64,000 nt of DNA, from the NCBI GenBank assembly GCA_028821605.1, contig JAPPFM010000041.1, positions 1 to 64,000 on the forward strand. The letters are read 5' to 3'. This stretch comes from Candidatus Poribacteria bacterium. GTDB taxonomy: Bacteria > Poribacteria > WGA-4E > WGA-3G. Within the stretch, counting starts at the first letter, position 1; every line of letters begins with the position of its first letter. Position numbers and translations under genes: made by a program. Shown in pieces: positions 34,810 to 43,916 of the stretch. The notes beneath the pieces are model-generated. The model searched no databases and was not told the origin of the DNA. It saw nothing but the letters and a program-made list of their open reading frames with translations.

Positions 34810-35457
34810 ATGAAGAAAAAACTTGAGGCGGCACAGGTGTCGCCTCTATTATACATGCTTCTTACATTTCTGCTTGTTTTCATCATTGGCACTGTTTCGG
34901 TAAATGCTGAAACCAAAACCACTGATGAGAAATCTAAGGCTGAAAATCAAAGCACTCAACCGCTTCTGCGTAACTATTTGAATACGCCTGAAACTGAGTC
35001 GGAGTATCCACTGTTCCGGTCACACCCAGAGCGTTACTACCCTGCGCTTGATCTCCAGAAGGCAAGGCGGTTATCAATACTTATGCCGGGTTTGGGTCAG
35101 GCTTACGCTGGTAATTACACAAAAGCAACGCTTTTCCTTACTGTTGAATTGGGTACGTTTGCATTTGCTGGCTATAACATCGCGCGCGCCCTACATTACA
35201 ATAAACAGGATGTTTTTGAAACTGGATTTCAAGACATCCGGACAGGTGAGTTTTTAACGTATGAGCAGGGACGTACCCGAATGAAGAACCACGCATTTCT
35301 CAGCGGTGTTCTTCTCGCAACAGGCATCGGTATCCATATTTGGAATATTTTTGATGCCCCGAAGACTGCTGAAGCGTATAATAATCAAAGATTTTCCGTG
35401 CAAGTGCAACAAAGGAGTAGTGGCATCAGTTCTCTAATCTTTACACATCGCTTTTAA
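34810..35457 (+). CDS. DUF5683-like exported membrane protein
   Basis: A 215-residue protein starting at ATG 34810; GGAG at 34798-34801 is eight bases upstream, whereas the GTG at 34801 overlaps it. It has an N-terminal signal-type segment (MLLTFLLVFIIGTVSV), then a polar stretch, then the family core RRLSILMPGLGQAYAGNY followed by a hydrophobic ATLFLTVELGTFAFAGYNI and a second HAFLSGVLLATGIGIHIWNIFD. This pattern is seen in DUF5683-like proteins encoded near outer-membrane or cell-envelope genes. Function unknown; it begins 15 bases after the lipoprotein stop. Confidence 0.72.
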   Translation: MKKKLEAAQVSPLLYMLLTFLLVFIIGTVSVNAETKTTDEKSKAENQSTQPLLRNYLNTPETESEYPLFRSHPERYYPALDLQKARRLSILMPGLGQAYAGNYTKATLFLTVELGTFAFAGYNIARALHYNKQDVFETGFQDIRTGEFLTYEQGRTRMKNHAFLSGVLLATGIGIHIWNIFDAPKTAEAYNNQRFSVQVQQRSSGISSLIFTHRF

Positions 35458-35570
35458 CGTCCGCTATTGACACGGTTTAGTGCTCACAGCGGATTTCCCC
35501 TACTAACCTTGCCTGTTTTCACGCAAGCCAAAACATAAGTTGTACATTCACACATCGCGAGGACAAGAGT

Positions 35571-36341
35571 TTGCAGTACGCAGAGCACCTAATCTTCATC
35601 TTTCTTCTCATAGGCTGTCTTGCCGTAAACGGTGCCTCCCAATCGCTTGTTGAAAGTCCAAACATTGCACCTTCCCCACTGCGGGTCGGTGAAAAGTTAA
35701 CTTACAATATTCATGTGACAAAAATGCGTGCTGCTCAACGGACAGACTGGATTGTTAAAGAAGACTTGGTGAATGGAAAGACTATTTATCATGTTCAGTC
35801 TAAACTGAAAACGCGTGCCCTTTTCAGGCTTTATAGTTTCGAGAGGCAGGAAGAAACGTATTTGAATCCGAAAACCCTCTCACCTGTCCGCTTCCGAAAT
35901 CAGCTGCGGGATCAGAAATATCGCGCAACTGTGACGATTGACTTCCGAGAGGAAACGGCAGACTATGAAAAAATCTCGCGCCCGAAGCCGAAATCGCATC
36001 AAAAACGTGAAGCAAAAATTTTAGAGATACCTGCTGGCACACAAGATGAACTGTCGATGCTCTACTTCCTACGTTCTAAACAACTTGCAGTTGGTAAAAC
36101 CTATTTCTTTCCGATTATAGCAAAAGGCAAGGTTCAGAAGGTTACACTCACTGTTGAGCGCAGAGAGAAGATAAAGAATAAGAAATTGGGTGCCGTCACA
36201 ACCCTCGTCTTACGAACTTCAACAGGGGACCGCTTCTGGTTCACGGACGACAAACGTCGGATACTCGTCAAAGCAGCAACCAAAAGGGGACGCTGGACAG
36301 CAAATGCTACTTTAGTCGACATCGAATTTACAAAGGAGTAG
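35571..36341 (+). CDS. DUF3108-like exported protein
   Basis: A 256-residue protein beginning at TTG 35571 with GAGGA upstream. The signal peptide is LIFIFLLIGCLAVNGASQ. The mature sequence is a set of amphipathic beta strands typical of DUF3108: PLRVGEKLTYNIHVTKMRAAQ, FSFERQEETYLNP-like strand LYSFERQEETYLNPKT, and the C-terminal DRFWFTDDKRRILVKA. The family is periplasmic and has no known enzymatic role; it often lies beside envelope genes. It is 113 bases from the DUF5683-like gene and precedes mfd. Confidence 0.75.
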   Translation: MQYAEHLIFIFLLIGCLAVNGASQSLVESPNIAPSPLRVGEKLTYNIHVTKMRAAQRTDWIVKEDLVNGKTIYHVQSKLKTRALFRLYSFERQEETYLNPKTLSPVRFRNQLRDQKYRATVTIDFREETADYEKISRPKPKSHQKREAKILEIPAGTQDELSMLYFLRSKQLAVGKTYFFPIIAKGKVQKVTLTVERREKIKNKKLGAVTTLVLRTSTGDRFWFTDDKRRILVKAATKRGRWTANATLVDIEFTKE

Positions 36342-36342
36342 T

Positions 36343-36493
36343 TATCAGTTATCAGTTATCAGTTGTTAGTTAAAGAGGGAGCTTTGAACAATTCACCTTT
36401 CCCGAAGAATATGCAAGTTTGAGAAGATTGTTACGAGTTCCTTCCTCTTGTTATTGTTACTGACGACTGATGACTGACAACCGACAACCATTC
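36343..36493. repeat. MITE-like block bounded by inverted CAGT/ACTG repeat arrays
   Basis: The left end has about three TATCAGT units (36343-36373). The right end has the complementary ACTGA(C/T)GA-type units (about 36460-36492). They point towards each other, so together with the 90 bases between them they form a small element-like unit between the DUF3108-like gene and mfd. No transposase is present. Confidence 0.45.
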
Positions 36494-36500
36494 AGAAGTC

Positions 36501-39500
36501 GTGATAGAATTTTTACGCAAAACCGAAAATTACCAAACACTGGCGGCATGCCTCAGAGGTGGTAAAAAGCTTCCATGGCTCAGAGGATTGGCAAACGCAT
36601 CGACCGCGTACCTTTTAGCAACGCTCATCGACGATTTTCCCGAAAAATCCTTCCTGATTGTGCTCCCTTCGCAGCGTGAAGCCGAACAAGTATTGGAAGA
36701 AATCTGTACGTACCGGTCATATCCGGCCTTGGAAACCACACCTACTGCTGATGGACAGCCTAAAGTTAACTTGTTTCCTGCTTGGAACCCTAAACTTTTT
36801 GATCGTATCGCTCCTCCTAAAAATACTGTTTCTGACCGGATGCAGTGCCTGGAACGCTTAGCCCACGGGGAACGAAGCGTCGTTGTGACAACAAGCCAGG
36901 CGATGCTTTACAAGTTACCACTACGCGAACGTTTTGCTGATGCCTGTTGTGTCCTGAATCTTGGAGATGAGATAGATCCAGACGATGTCGCGGCAATACT
37001 CATACGTGGTGGTTACCAAAATGTTGAACTCGTAGAAGTGAAGGGTGAATTTGCACGTAGAGGCGATATTTTGGATGTTTATCCGCTTACTGTTGACAGT
37101 CCGGTACGCATCGAATTTTTCGGCGATGAAATTGATGCTATTCGCGCCTTTGATCCAATATCGCAACGCTCAACGGAATCGATTCAATCTGTTACGCTCA
37201 CGCCGCTACGGGAAGTCTTTTCCGCTGATGTATCCGTTGATCATTGGCAAGCACAAGCTGATGTCCTCATTCAGGCGCACGCGACACCGCAACTGATAAA
37301 TACTGTCCGGGAAATAACACAAATTTTAAAAGAGGCTGCGTCCTCTCAATATCGGCTTGAAGAATGTCCACTCAATGACGGGATCGAAGCATTTTTGCCG
37401 ATGCTCATTCCAGAAACTGGACTCCTGACTGATTATTTACCCGACGACACAATCGTCTGCTTGATAGAGCCACAGTGGCAGAAGCGCGAAGTATCGCAGA
37501 TGCACGAGCGGATGCGGGAATTATTTCAGAAGAAGTTGGAGGAATCCAGCCTCATGGTTCCGCCGGATGAGTTGTTAGCCTCCTTTGAAACACTCAGTGC
37601 CGAATTGAAGAGGTACCCCGTCATCTCGTCGTCTTTAGCACCGCCTCGTGAAGCTGCAAACAATGAATCGATACCCCTGCATTTTGAGATGAAACCGCTT
37701 GCACTGCCATCGGGGAACTATCAGACGGTCATCAATCAGATGAAAACATGGACAGAGGAAGGGATGCGGGTTCATGTTTTCTGTGAAACGCCTCAACAAT
37801 CGAGGCGTGTGTCTGAGATTTTAGGGGAGCGCGAGTTGTTCTCCCCAGACATTAATACCAGTGTGGGAGCAATCAGTGAAGGGTTTCTCAATGAATCGCT
37901 AAATCTTGTTGTCATTTCCGAGGATGAGCTCTTCGGCAGTCGCCAGCGTCGTCCGACTCGGCACCGACCCTCTACAGATGGCACCCCGATTCTCAGTCTA
38001 ATCGATCTGAAAGTTGGAGACTACGTCGTACACGTCTCACACGGCATCGCTGTTTACGATGGAATACGTCGATTGGCAATTGATGGCAAATCACAAGATT
38101 TCCTAATACTCAAATACAGTGCGGACGACATTCTCTATGTGCCGACTTATCAGGTTGATCTTGTTCAGAAGTATATCGGCAGCAAGGATAATAACTATAA
38201 GCCGCGTGTTGACAGGCTTGGAGGGACCGCTTGGGGGCGACGAAAAAGTAAAGTCAAAGCGTCAATTGAGCAGATGGCGGATGAATTGCTCAAACTCTAC
38301 GCCCTTCGACAAGCACGAAAAGGATACAGTTTTCCGACTGAGGTGCCGTGGCAAACTGACTTTGAGGCACTCTTTCCGTATCAGGAGACTGACGATCAGC
38401 TCCAAGCGATTGAAGACGTAAAAACCGACATGGAAGATGAACGTCCGATGGACAGACTCGTCTGTGGAGACGTTGGTTACGGGAAAACGGAGGTTGCGTT
38501 ACGTGCCGCTTTCAAAGCTGTCATGTCCGAAAAGCAGGTAGCGATTCTCGTGCCTACCACTATTCTCGCACTCCAACATCACGACACCTTTGAGAAACGT
38601 TTTCAATCTTTTCCAGTCAATATTGAGATGTTAAACCGGTTTCGGACACCGAAGGAAATAAAGGAAATTAAAGAGGGATTGGCGAACGGGACGGTGGATA
38701 TCGTCATTGGGACGCACAGTCTCCTCTCCGAAACGGTCGAATTTGATAACCTTGGGCTTTTGATTGTTGACGAGGAACACCGCTTCGGCGTTAAGCACAA
38801 AGAGAAAATCAAACAGTTTAAAAAGACGATTGATGTGCTTACGCTGACGGCTACGCCGATTCCACGCACACTTCACATGTCGCTTGTTGGTATCCGAGAT
38901 TTTAGTATTATTAACACTCCTCCGGCAGATCGATTACCGATTCAGACGTACGTTATACCTTATGATAGCGAGGTCATTCGTGAAGCGATTATTACCGAAT
39001 TAAGCCGCGATGGACAGGTGTTTTTTGTTCACAACCGCGTTCAGGATATTCAGAGCGTTGCGCTAATGGTTCAGCAACTCGTGCCGGAGGCGCGTATTGC
39101 TGTCGCGCATGGACAAATGCCAGAGCGTGAATTAGAGACCATTATGCTTGAGTTTGTCCGGCACAAACACGACATCCTCGTCTGTACAATGATTATTGAA
39201 TCGGGACTGGATATCCCTAACGTGAATACTATCCTCATTAATCGGGCAGATGCCCTCGGTTTGGCGCAACTCTATCAGTTGCGTGGGCGTGTCGGTCGCG
39301 CGACGACGCAGGCTTATGGCTATCTGTTCTATCCGCAGGACCGAGCGATCACTGAAGGTGCTCAGAAAAGACTCCGGGTTATTGAGGAATTCACAGACCT
39401 CGGTTCGGGTTTCAAAATAGCCCTCCGAGACTTAGAGATTCGGGGTACCGGGAATATTCTCGGTGCGGAACAGCACGGTCATATCATCACCGTAGGCTAT

Positions 39501-40004
39501 GAACTTTATTGTAGGCTCCTTGAAGAGGCAGTAATGGCGTTGAAGGGTGAAGAGGTCGAGGAAACCGTGGAAACACGTATCAGCCTCCCCGTTGAGGCTT
39601 ATCTACCTGATGATTACGTGCCGGATAGTCGTCAGAAGGTCTCTATCTATAAAAAGATTGCTGGATTAAAGGATCCGGAGGCACTTAATGAACTTCGCGA
39701 AGAATTGAGGGACCGATACGGTACGATCCCAGAACCCGCGGAAATGTTACTGGAGGTTGCCAATATCAAGCAACTCAGTCAACGTCTTGGTATCACGACC
39801 ATTGTTGCCGGAAAGGAACAGGTAAAGGTTACTTTTGACGAGCGAAAGCCGCGAATTAATGTGAAGAAATTCGTTGAGATTGTCCACCAAAGTAAAGATC
39901 TTGAACTACAACCTCCTGCGCAACTTAAAATTCGGATGCCGGGAGTGACTGGTACGAATATGTTAACCGAACTGCAACAAACCCTAAAGTCGTTTGTTGC
40001 GTAA
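36501..40004 (+). CDS. mfd: Transcription-repair coupling factor Mfd
   Basis: An 1167-residue Mfd translocase that removes stalled RNA polymerase and recruits UvrA. The N-terminal UvrB-like region and the KVGDYVVHVSHGIAVYDGI RNA-polymerase interaction region (about 500-560) are recognised. The RecG-like motor has Walker A VCGDVGYGKTEVALRA, the DEEHRFGVKHKE box, TATPIPRTLHMS and GRVGRATTQAYGY motif VI. The C-terminal region RRLS-like TRCF part includes YLPDDYVPDSRQKVSIYKK. It starts at GTG 36501. Its final 11 codons are duplicated just downstream. Confidence 0.95.
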   Translation: MIEFLRKTENYQTLAACLRGGKKLPWLRGLANASTAYLLATLIDDFPEKSFLIVLPSQREAEQVLEEICTYRSYPALETTPTADGQPKVNLFPAWNPKLFDRIAPPKNTVSDRMQCLERLAHGERSVVVTTSQAMLYKLPLRERFADACCVLNLGDEIDPDDVAAILIRGGYQNVELVEVKGEFARRGDILDVYPLTVDSPVRIEFFGDEIDAIRAFDPISQRSTESIQSVTLTPLREVFSADVSVDHWQAQADVLIQAHATPQLINTVREITQILKEAASSQYRLEECPLNDGIEAFLPMLIPETGLLTDYLPDDTIVCLIEPQWQKREVSQMHERMRELFQKKLEESSLMVPPDELLASFETLSAELKRYPVISSSLAPPREAANNESIPLHFEMKPLALPSGNYQTVINQMKTWTEEGMRVHVFCETPQQSRRVSEILGERELFSPDINTSVGAISEGFLNESLNLVVISEDELFGSRQRRPTRHRPSTDGTPILSLIDLKVGDYVVHVSHGIAVYDGIRRLAIDGKSQDFLILKYSADDILYVPTYQVDLVQKYIGSKDNNYKPRVDRLGGTAWGRRKSKVKASIEQMADELLKLYALRQARKGYSFPTEVPWQTDFEALFPYQETDDQLQAIEDVKTDMEDERPMDRLVCGDVGYGKTEVALRAAFKAVMSEKQVAILVPTTILALQHHDTFEKRFQSFPVNIEMLNRFRTPKEIKEIKEGLANGTVDIVIGTHSLLSETVEFDNLGLLIVDEEHRFGVKHKEKIKQFKKTIDVLTLTATPIPRTLHMSLVGIRDFSIINTPPADRLPIQTYVIPYDSEVIREAIITELSRDGQVFFVHNRVQDIQSVALMVQQLVPEARIAVAHGQMPERELETIMLEFVRHKHDILVCTMIIESGLDIPNVNTILINRADALGLAQLYQLRGRVGRATTQAYGYLFYPQDRAITEGAQKRLRVIEEFTDLGSGFKIALRDLEIRGTGNILGAEQHGHIITVGYELYCRLLEEAVMALKGEEVEETVETRISLPVEAYLPDDYVPDSRQKVSIYKKIAGLKDPEALNELREELRDRYGTIPEPAEMLLEVANIKQLSQRLGITTIVAGKEQVKVTFDERKPRINVKKFVEIVHQSKDLELQPPAQLKIRMPGVTGTNMLTELQQTLKSFVA

Positions 40005-40340
40005 TCGTAAAAACGAAGGGTTAACTGAAAGAAGGGTTACGCGCGTTGTCCAAAGTGCGTAAGCCTAACCGGGGTCCCCACCCGTTACTGGGAAGGGGCG
40101 GGCAGACTGGATATACAGAAAAGCACTTTATTTTCTAAACCGGTCTGACCGAACCGCAAGGAACATTACTGCAACAAACCCTAAAGTTGTTTGTTGCGTG
40201 ATTGTGAGAACGAAAGGTCAAGTGAAAAAGATGGGCTACGCGCATTTTCCAAAGTGCGTAAGCCTAACCAACGGGCAGGCTGGGTATACGGAAAGATACT
40301 TTATTTCCCAAACTGGTCTGACCGAACCTCAAGGAACATT
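39971..40340 (+). repeat. Tandem duplication of the mfd 3' end and the following leader
   Basis: Copy 1 (39971-40167) and copy 2 (40168-40340) begin with ACTGCAACAAACCCTAAAGT and end with CAAGGAACATT. Copy 1 contains the last 11 codons and stop of mfd plus 160 bases of spacer. Copy 2 repeats them out of use, including the same LQQTLK-type codons and a TGA. Copy 2 lacks about 24 bases (GGGGTCCCC... block near 40073-40098). The second copy also supplies the ribosome-binding AAGGAA of the next gene. No gene is seen in 40005-40346. Confidence 0.85.
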
Positions 40341-40346
40341 AAAGAT

Positions 40347-41318
40347 ATGAAAAAAGCGATTACTGTTTTTGTAATTGTCGCTATGACTTGTCTGTTAACG
40401 TGGCGGTTTGTTCAGTCTGATAGTCATGAACAACCTGAAGTTACTATGGACGAGAGCCAAGTGATTTTGGTGGAATACAAATGGAATGGTGAATCCCATC
40501 AAATCTCGTTGGCAGACTTAAACGCTGCAATCTCGGAATTGCCGGTTTACCGTCAGCAGAACTATAAGAGTCGAGCAGACAAAGCCGAGTATCTTGAGGA
40601 GTTGATAGAGGAGAAACTCAAAATCCTTCGTGCTGCTGACGATGGGTTTGATACACTCCCTGAACACCTCAAAAAACTGGAAGATTACACCCATCAGCTC
40701 ATGGTCGAGAAATTAACCGAGGCGGAAGTAGATAACAAAATCGCCTATACCGACGAGGAGCTCATGGCGCACTATCAAGCGAATTTAGGTGAGTACGTTG
40801 AGGATGCCAAAGTTCGCGCGATCTGCATTACCCTTGATGACGAGGATTTCGCGAATGAGACGTTGGATACTATCAAAGCGGGTAAGGACATCATTGAGAT
40901 GGCGAAGGAGCTCTCGGAAGCTGGAAAACTTGCTAACGGACCCGGTAGTTCCGACCCGGATAATCCAGGCAATACCTTCTTCTTCACAAAATCTGCCTCA
41001 CCACGCTGGGAGGAATTCATTGAGGCTGTTTTTGAGCAAGAAGTTGGCGAAATGACGGATGTCCTTTTTGAGACTGATGTCAACGACGAAACCTTCTATC
41101 TCATCTTCCGTAAGGAAGAGCACCATCCAGACCGTCAGCAGGAATTCGATGAGGTCAAGAGCGATATCCAAAGGACTGTTGAACGTGAAAAGAAACGCTC
41201 ACGCATCAATGAGTGGGTTACCCAGATTACTGAGAAAGGCAAGTTAAAAACCTATCCTGAAAATATTCCGGAACCGCCGAAACCAGAAGAAGCGGAAACC
41301 GACGAGTCAGACCAGTAG
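40347..41318 (+). CDS. PpiC/PrsA-like periplasmic chaperone with degenerate parvulin domain, paralogue 1
   Basis: A 323-residue exported protein starting at ATG 40347 with AAGGAA upstream in repeat copy 2; an earlier TTG in the frame is in the duplicated spacer. The N terminus MKKAITVFVIVAMTCLLTW is a signal or anchor segment. A helical N-terminal part (ISELPVYRQQNYKSRADKAE) leads to a parvulin-like fold: DAKVRAICITLDDEDF, then FIEAVFEQEVGEMTDVLFE and FYLIFRKEE. Typical catalytic His residues of parvulins are absent (the RHIL-type strand reads RAICIT), so it is probably a holdase only. The C terminus is acidic and Pro-rich. It resembles the next gene over its full length. Confidence 0.8.
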   Translation: MKKAITVFVIVAMTCLLTWRFVQSDSHEQPEVTMDESQVILVEYKWNGESHQISLADLNAAISELPVYRQQNYKSRADKAEYLEELIEEKLKILRAADDGFDTLPEHLKKLEDYTHQLMVEKLTEAEVDNKIAYTDEELMAHYQANLGEYVEDAKVRAICITLDDEDFANETLDTIKAGKDIIEMAKELSEAGKLANGPGSSDPDNPGNTFFFTKSASPRWEEFIEAVFEQEVGEMTDVLFETDVNDETFYLIFRKEEHHPDRQQEFDEVKSDIQRTVEREKKRSRINEWVTQITEKGKLKTYPENIPEPPKPEEAETDESDQ

Positions 41319-41351
41319 CAATTAGCCGTCAGCCATCGGTAGAGAAGTAAA

Positions 41352-41408
41352 TCTGTAACAACAGACCCGATCTTGGCGTACTCGTAGGACGCGGTAAATT
41401 GTTACAGA
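41352..41408. repeat. 10-bp inverted repeat, REP-related
   Basis: TCTGTAACAA (41352-41361) and TTGTTACAGA (41399-41408) pair perfectly. The spacer holds a CTCGTAGGACGCG piece. TCTGTAACAA also follows the family A REP at 20909-20920, so this may be a related compound element. It lies between the two PpiC-like genes. Confidence 0.5.
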
Positions 41409-41455
41409 GAACCCTTTTTGCTGATTGCTGATAGCGATAAGAAAAGGAGTAAAAA

Positions 41456-42490
41456 ATGCTCACAGCAGTTGCCCGCTTCATGGGCAGAATCAATAGTCAG
41501 TTCCGGCTTCCGGTTGTCCCTTTACTTTTACTTGGGATTCTTGCCACACACCCTATTTTCTATAGTTGTGGCGACAAGGCAATTGGTGCTGACGGAACAG
41601 TCATTGCTGAATTTGATTGGAATGGTAAACAACGCATCACCCTTGAAGAGATGATGCAAGAGATTAGCGAACTCCCTGAGTACAAGCAGCGTCAATATCA
41701 AGACAAAGAGGGGTTGGAAACCTACATGCTTCTCATGGCAGAGAGTCGCTTAATTCTCAATCTCGCCCGGGACGAAAAGCTCAACGAAGACCCGGAAATT
41801 CTCAAGAAGGTTCAGGATTACCTTCACGAGTTGATGGTTAAGAGGATTACGACGCAGGAGGTCGACGATAAGCTCATTTTAAGTGAAGACGACTATATTC
41901 AATACTACGAAGCACACAAAGAGGACTACGTGCGTCCGGCGCAAGTGAGGCTTTCATGTATTACCCTTATGAATCAAGAGCGGGCTGATGAGTCGTTCGC
42001 ACAAATCAAAGAAGGCAAAGACATCCTTGAAGTCGCCCAAGAACTTTCCGATCGCGGTGAACTCGTCGGTCCTGGGGCGAATCCAGCCTCCCCGGGTGAC
42101 ACGGACTACATTGGTCGGGATTCCTTCCCAACGGGAACTGAGCCTTTCTTAGATGCAGCGTTCGCTGGAGAGATCGGTAAACTCCATGATGGGGTTATTG
42201 AGGTCGATGTCCAGGGGCAGAAGTACTACATGATATTCCGAAAAGATGAGGCTCGTGACGAATACCAAAAGCCATTTGAGGACGAAGATGTTCGTAAGAG
42301 TGTCGAGCGGAAAGCGGAACGCGAAAAACGACAACAACTCATGGATGATTGGGTTCGTCAGCTTCGTGAACGTGCCGAGGTCAAAACCTACATAGATCGC
42401 ATCCCAGAGGCACAATCCGAAGAAGCTGAAGAGGCATCAGAGGAAGAGCACTCCGAAGAATCTTCTGAGGAGACAGAACCTGAAGAGTAG
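41456..42490 (+). CDS. PpiC/PrsA-like chaperone with degenerate parvulin domain, paralogue 2 (possible lipoprotein)
   Basis: A 344-residue protein with AAGGAG before ATG 41456. The hydrophobic LPVVPLLLLGILATHPIFYSC ends with a Cys that could be a weak lipobox (FYSC). It shares with the previous gene the FDWNGKQRITLEE opening, a helical ISELPEYKQRQY segment, a parvulin-like core (QVRLSCITLMN, FLDAAFAGEIGKLHDGVIE, KYYMIFRKDEA) and a basic helix at the end (ERKAEREKRQQLMDDWVRQL). The catalytic pattern is again lost. The tail EEAEEASEEEHSEESSEETE is strongly acidic. It is probably a periplasmic chaperone for outer-membrane or secreted proteins. Confidence 0.8.
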   Translation: MLTAVARFMGRINSQFRLPVVPLLLLGILATHPIFYSCGDKAIGADGTVIAEFDWNGKQRITLEEMMQEISELPEYKQRQYQDKEGLETYMLLMAESRLILNLARDEKLNEDPEILKKVQDYLHELMVKRITTQEVDDKLILSEDDYIQYYEAHKEDYVRPAQVRLSCITLMNQERADESFAQIKEGKDILEVAQELSDRGELVGPGANPASPGDTDYIGRDSFPTGTEPFLDAAFAGEIGKLHDGVIEVDVQGQKYYMIFRKDEARDEYQKPFEDEDVRKSVERKAEREKRQQLMDDWVRQLRERAEVKTYIDRIPEAQSEEAEEASEEEHSEESSEETEPEE

Positions 42491-42500
42491 CAAACTCTTG

Positions 42501-42563
42501 GATGGAAAAAAGGAAGGTTGGAAGGATAGGCACCCAATCTTCCTTTCTTCCATCCAACCTTCC
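42501..42563. repeat. Purine-rich inverted repeat, second member
   Basis: Bases 42501-42516 pair with 42539-42554 (16 bp, one mismatch), and GGAAGGTTGGA (42512-42522) pairs exactly with TCCAACCTTCC (42553-42563), giving two overlapping stem possibilities. It resembles the palindrome at 264-316. It sits 10 bases after the paralogue 2 stop and may double as its terminator. Confidence 0.6.
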
Positions 42564-42598
42564 ACCCCCTATCATTTACTGCGAGGAATCATTAAAAA

Positions 42599-43909
42599 AT
42601 GGCTTACAGAATTGTCGCTTATCTTATGTTCTGTTTATTTTTTATCTGCAGTGGTGTAAGCGTCAGTGTCGCTCGCACTTTTGACAGGATCATCGCTTAC
42701 GTCAATGACGATGTTGTAACCAAACGAGAACTTGATGTCTTGGTGAAGCAACGCGCGATGGAACTCCAGCAAGTCTATCGCTACAGCGAGCGTGAAGCAC
42801 TCAATGAGTCCGAACGACAACGACCTGAACTTCTCGATCGGCTTATCAGACAAATGCTTCTTTTGGAAGCCGCGCTAACCTTGAAGATTACCGTCAGTGA
42901 CGCAGATATAGAGCAGTACGTTCAAGACTTTAAAAAGAGATACCAAATTGAAACCGATGAGGAGTTTGAAAAGCAGTTAAACCGAGAAGGCATGACACTC
43001 TTTGCTTTTCGAGAGCAATCGGAGCGGAACCTTAAAGCGGAGAGACTTGTGATGGGAAGAATTGTTCCGCGATTACAAGTCCGCGACAGCGAGATCCAAA
43101 AGTTTTTTGAAGAGAATCGAGACCAACTGCCAACTAAATCAGATAAAGTCCACTTGCGGCATATTTTTGTCGCTTTTAAACCGAACCAAGCGGACCGAGA
43201 TGCTGCATTTGAAACCGTTCGGAAAGCACTTGATGAAATCGCAGCAGATAAAGATAACGCGAAGTTTGAAGAATTCGCACGGCGATATGCCCCGAAAAAG
43301 AATCCGAGTTCGCAAGCCGGGATGCTCATAGAAGCTACGACTGAAGAACTCAATCGATTTCCAGAGATATTTCAGAATGTCCTGAAAGACTTGACAGAGG
43401 GTGCGCTGAGCGAACCGATTGAGGGAAACGAAGGACTCTACGTTTTCGCTGTGGAACAGAAAACGGACGAGATGATTGCGTTTCGGTATCTCATTGTTCC
43501 ACTTGTGCCCAGTGCGGAGGCTATGCATGAGGCGCGCGAGCACATCGTTGAAGTTTACAAAAAGTTGGAAAATGGTGATGATTTTACAGCACTTGCGGCA
43601 GCACATTCCGACGATGTTGAAACGCGAGAGAACGGCGGTGACCTTGGGGTTCGGTCCTTGGTGGAACTCAATCCTAAAACGCGTGCGGTAATTGAAGCAT
43701 TGGAAGCCGGGGCTTACACTCAACCCCACGAAACTGAATCCGGTCTTCACATTTTTAGAGTTGACGAGCGAAATAGCCCTGATCTAAGTGAAGCGGAGAA
43801 GATACAGATCACCTCAATACTCCGTCAGCAACGGTTTCAGGAAGAATGGGATGCGTATACCAACAAACTCCTCGAAAATGCCTACGTCAAAATTGAACTG
43901 AAAGAGTAA
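42599..43909 (+). CDS. SurA-like periplasmic chaperone / peptidyl-prolyl isomerase with two parvulin domains
   Basis: A 436-residue exported protein. Signal peptide: FCLFFICSGVSVSVA. Residues about 27-180 form the SurA N domain, recognisable from FDRIIAYVNDDVVTKREL and DRLIRQMLLLEAALTLK. The first parvulin domain has KVHLRHIFVAFKP and FARRYAPKKNPSSQAGML; the second has IAFRYLIVPLVP, FTALAAAHSDD, NGGDLGVRSL and ESGLHIFRVDE. In E. coli SurA handles outer-membrane porins and LptD. The gene ends seven bases before the LptD-like gene, a close coupling that matches surA/lptD linkage in proteobacteria. The isomerase activity of each domain is not predictable. Confidence 0.88.
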   Translation: MAYRIVAYLMFCLFFICSGVSVSVARTFDRIIAYVNDDVVTKRELDVLVKQRAMELQQVYRYSEREALNESERQRPELLDRLIRQMLLLEAALTLKITVSDADIEQYVQDFKKRYQIETDEEFEKQLNREGMTLFAFREQSERNLKAERLVMGRIVPRLQVRDSEIQKFFEENRDQLPTKSDKVHLRHIFVAFKPNQADRDAAFETVRKALDEIAADKDNAKFEEFARRYAPKKNPSSQAGMLIEATTEELNRFPEIFQNVLKDLTEGALSEPIEGNEGLYVFAVEQKTDEMIAFRYLIVPLVPSAEAMHEAREHIVEVYKKLENGDDFTALAAAHSDDVETRENGGDLGVRSLVELNPKTRAVIEALEAGAYTQPHETESGLHIFRVDERNSPDLSEAEKIQITSILRQQRFQEEWDAYTNKLLENAYVKIELKE

Positions 43910-43916
43910 GAAATCT

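Noticed and set aside
36343-36493. CAGT-type repeat arrays as a CRISPR array
   Set aside because: Units are only 7-10 bases, without unique spacers of constant length, and no cas gene is present.
40191-40346. Extended start (TTG) of the first PpiC-like gene
   Set aside because: The extension lies in the duplicated spacer; ATG 40347 with AAGGAA gives the signal segment.
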